IMG/VR virus record: IMGVR_UViG_3300035187_002384
Coordinates: 1-25,694 of that record
Strand: one strand, 5' to 3'
Length of the DNA: 25,694 nt
From: a virus
Shown one piece after another: positions 25,121 through 25,694 of this stretch. Positions within the stretch are counted from its first letter, which is position 1. Every line of letters begins with the position of its first letter. The position numbers were made by a program, and so were the translations under genes. A model generated the notes under the pieces. It saw only the letters and a list, made by a program, of their open reading frames with translations. It had not been told where the DNA came from and ran no database searches.

Positions 25121-25694
25121 ATGAAGATAACCCGACGCGCAGCCAACGTCCACACGATTGACTGCGAGGGGAAGGAGGCGGAGTTTCTGCTCATCAGCGA
25201 CCTGCACTGGGACAATCCGAAGTGCGATCGCGATCTACTAAAAAGCCACCTCGACGAAGCCGTGCGCCGCAACGCCAAGGTCATCATGAACGGCGACACC
25301 TTCTGCCTGATGCAAGGCAGAGGCGATCCACGCAGGGGAAAGGATGAAATAAGGCCTGAACACAACAAGGGCAACTACCTGCAAGCCGTAGTGAACGACG
25401 CTGTACAATGGTTCAAACCGTATGCCAAGCACATCGCTCTAATTGGCTACGGCAACCACGAAACGAGCGTCATCCGTAATGTCGAGTTCGACGCCTTGCA
25501 GATGTTCGTCACGCTGCTAAACCACGATTGCAAGACTGACGTTCAGCTTGGCGGCTACGGCGGCGCGATCCTGTTCGGATTCACGCACAGTGCTAAAGTA
25601 AACCACCGGACACGCTTTGCGATGCACTACTACCACGGTTCAGGCGGAGGCGGCCCAGTGACCAAAGGCGTCATCCAAGACCAGCGAATCATGG
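25121..25694 (+). CDS. Metallophosphoesterase (calcineurin-like), truncated by the window end
   Basis: The reading frame from the ATG at 25121 runs off the right edge after 191 codons. Calcineurin-like motifs appear in order: LLISDLHWDNP (D-x-H, about residues 23-33), IMNGDTF (GD, near 57-61) and GYGNHET (GNHE, near 107-112), then GFTHS near the end. Phage versions are found among late genes and may act on nucleic acid ends or phosphoproteins; the substrate is unknown. GC-rich codons contrast with the middle of the window. Confidence 0.8.
   Translation, partial: MKITRRAANVHTIDCEGKEAEFLLISDLHWDNPKCDRDLLKSHLDEAVRRNAKVIMNGDTFCLMQGRGDPRRGKDEIRPEHNKGNYLQAVVNDAVQWFKPYAKHIALIGYGNHETSVIRNVEFDALQMFVTLLNHDCKTDVQLGGYGGAILFGFTHSAKVNHRTRFAMHYYHGSGGGGPVTKGVIQDQRIM

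Overview
The window looks like part of a temperate or virulent tailed-phage genome (or prophage) of a Bacteroidota host. Three things point there. Several upstream regions carry the Bacteroidota sigma-factor -7 box TAnnTTTG, twice with a TTG exactly 20 nt upstream. Shine-Dalgarno sites are nearly absent. The gene families are phage families: a BT4734/VirE-N primase-helicase, MazG and DUF1599 proteins, a DnaA domain IV protein, DNA methyltransferases, a RecB-type exonuclease, an SSB-like protein, holins and a modular tail protein. No integrase, terminase or capsid gene is present, so lifestyle and type cannot be decided here.

Layout. From the left edge to about 18.77 kb everything reads on the minus strand as tightly packed, often ATGA-overlapping genes. 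These are two tRNA-like genes, small nucleotide-metabolism and accessory genes, and a DPPY methyltransferase (0-2.2 kb). Next comes a replication block with primase-helicase, DUF1599, an HTH protein, MazG and DnaA-like (2.3-5.4 kb). A cytosine-5 methyltransferase gene follows, with two HNH endonuclease ORFs and a third family-like ORF nested in its other frames (5.4-7.8 kb). A recombination block holds the SSB-like protein, the exonuclease and, 2.5 kb further upstream, an annealing-protein candidate (8.3-12.6 kb), mixed with small accessory genes that include two pairs of paralogues. A long run of tiny unknown genes and one exported protein fills 12.6-16.6 kb. Last is a RadC-containing cassette flanked by a repeated hairpin element (16.6-18.8 kb).

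From about 18.8 to 20.3 kb lies a 1.4-kb mostly non-coding control region. It holds homopolymer and alternating tracts, ~30-bp direct repeats, palindromes and four copies of a 59-bp tandem repeat built from two dyads. It also holds a strong Bacteroidota promoter driving a short leftward transcript. This is the best candidate for a replication origin and early/late switch.

From 20.3 kb to the right edge genes read on the plus strand: a small holin-like protein, four small virion or late proteins, an 876-aa modular tail/receptor-binding protein, a second holin candidate and a truncated metallophosphoesterase.

Base composition is mosaic. The ends (about 1-2.2 kb and 23.4-25.7 kb) are visibly richer in GC than the middle, suggesting modular exchange. 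The most interesting features are the multi-frame coding inside the cytosine methyltransferase gene, the recurrent TTTAAACCC leader before at least 15 minus-strand starts, the hairpin-flanked RadC cassette and the repeat-filled divergent region. All functions are inferred from motifs read by eye; no database search was run.
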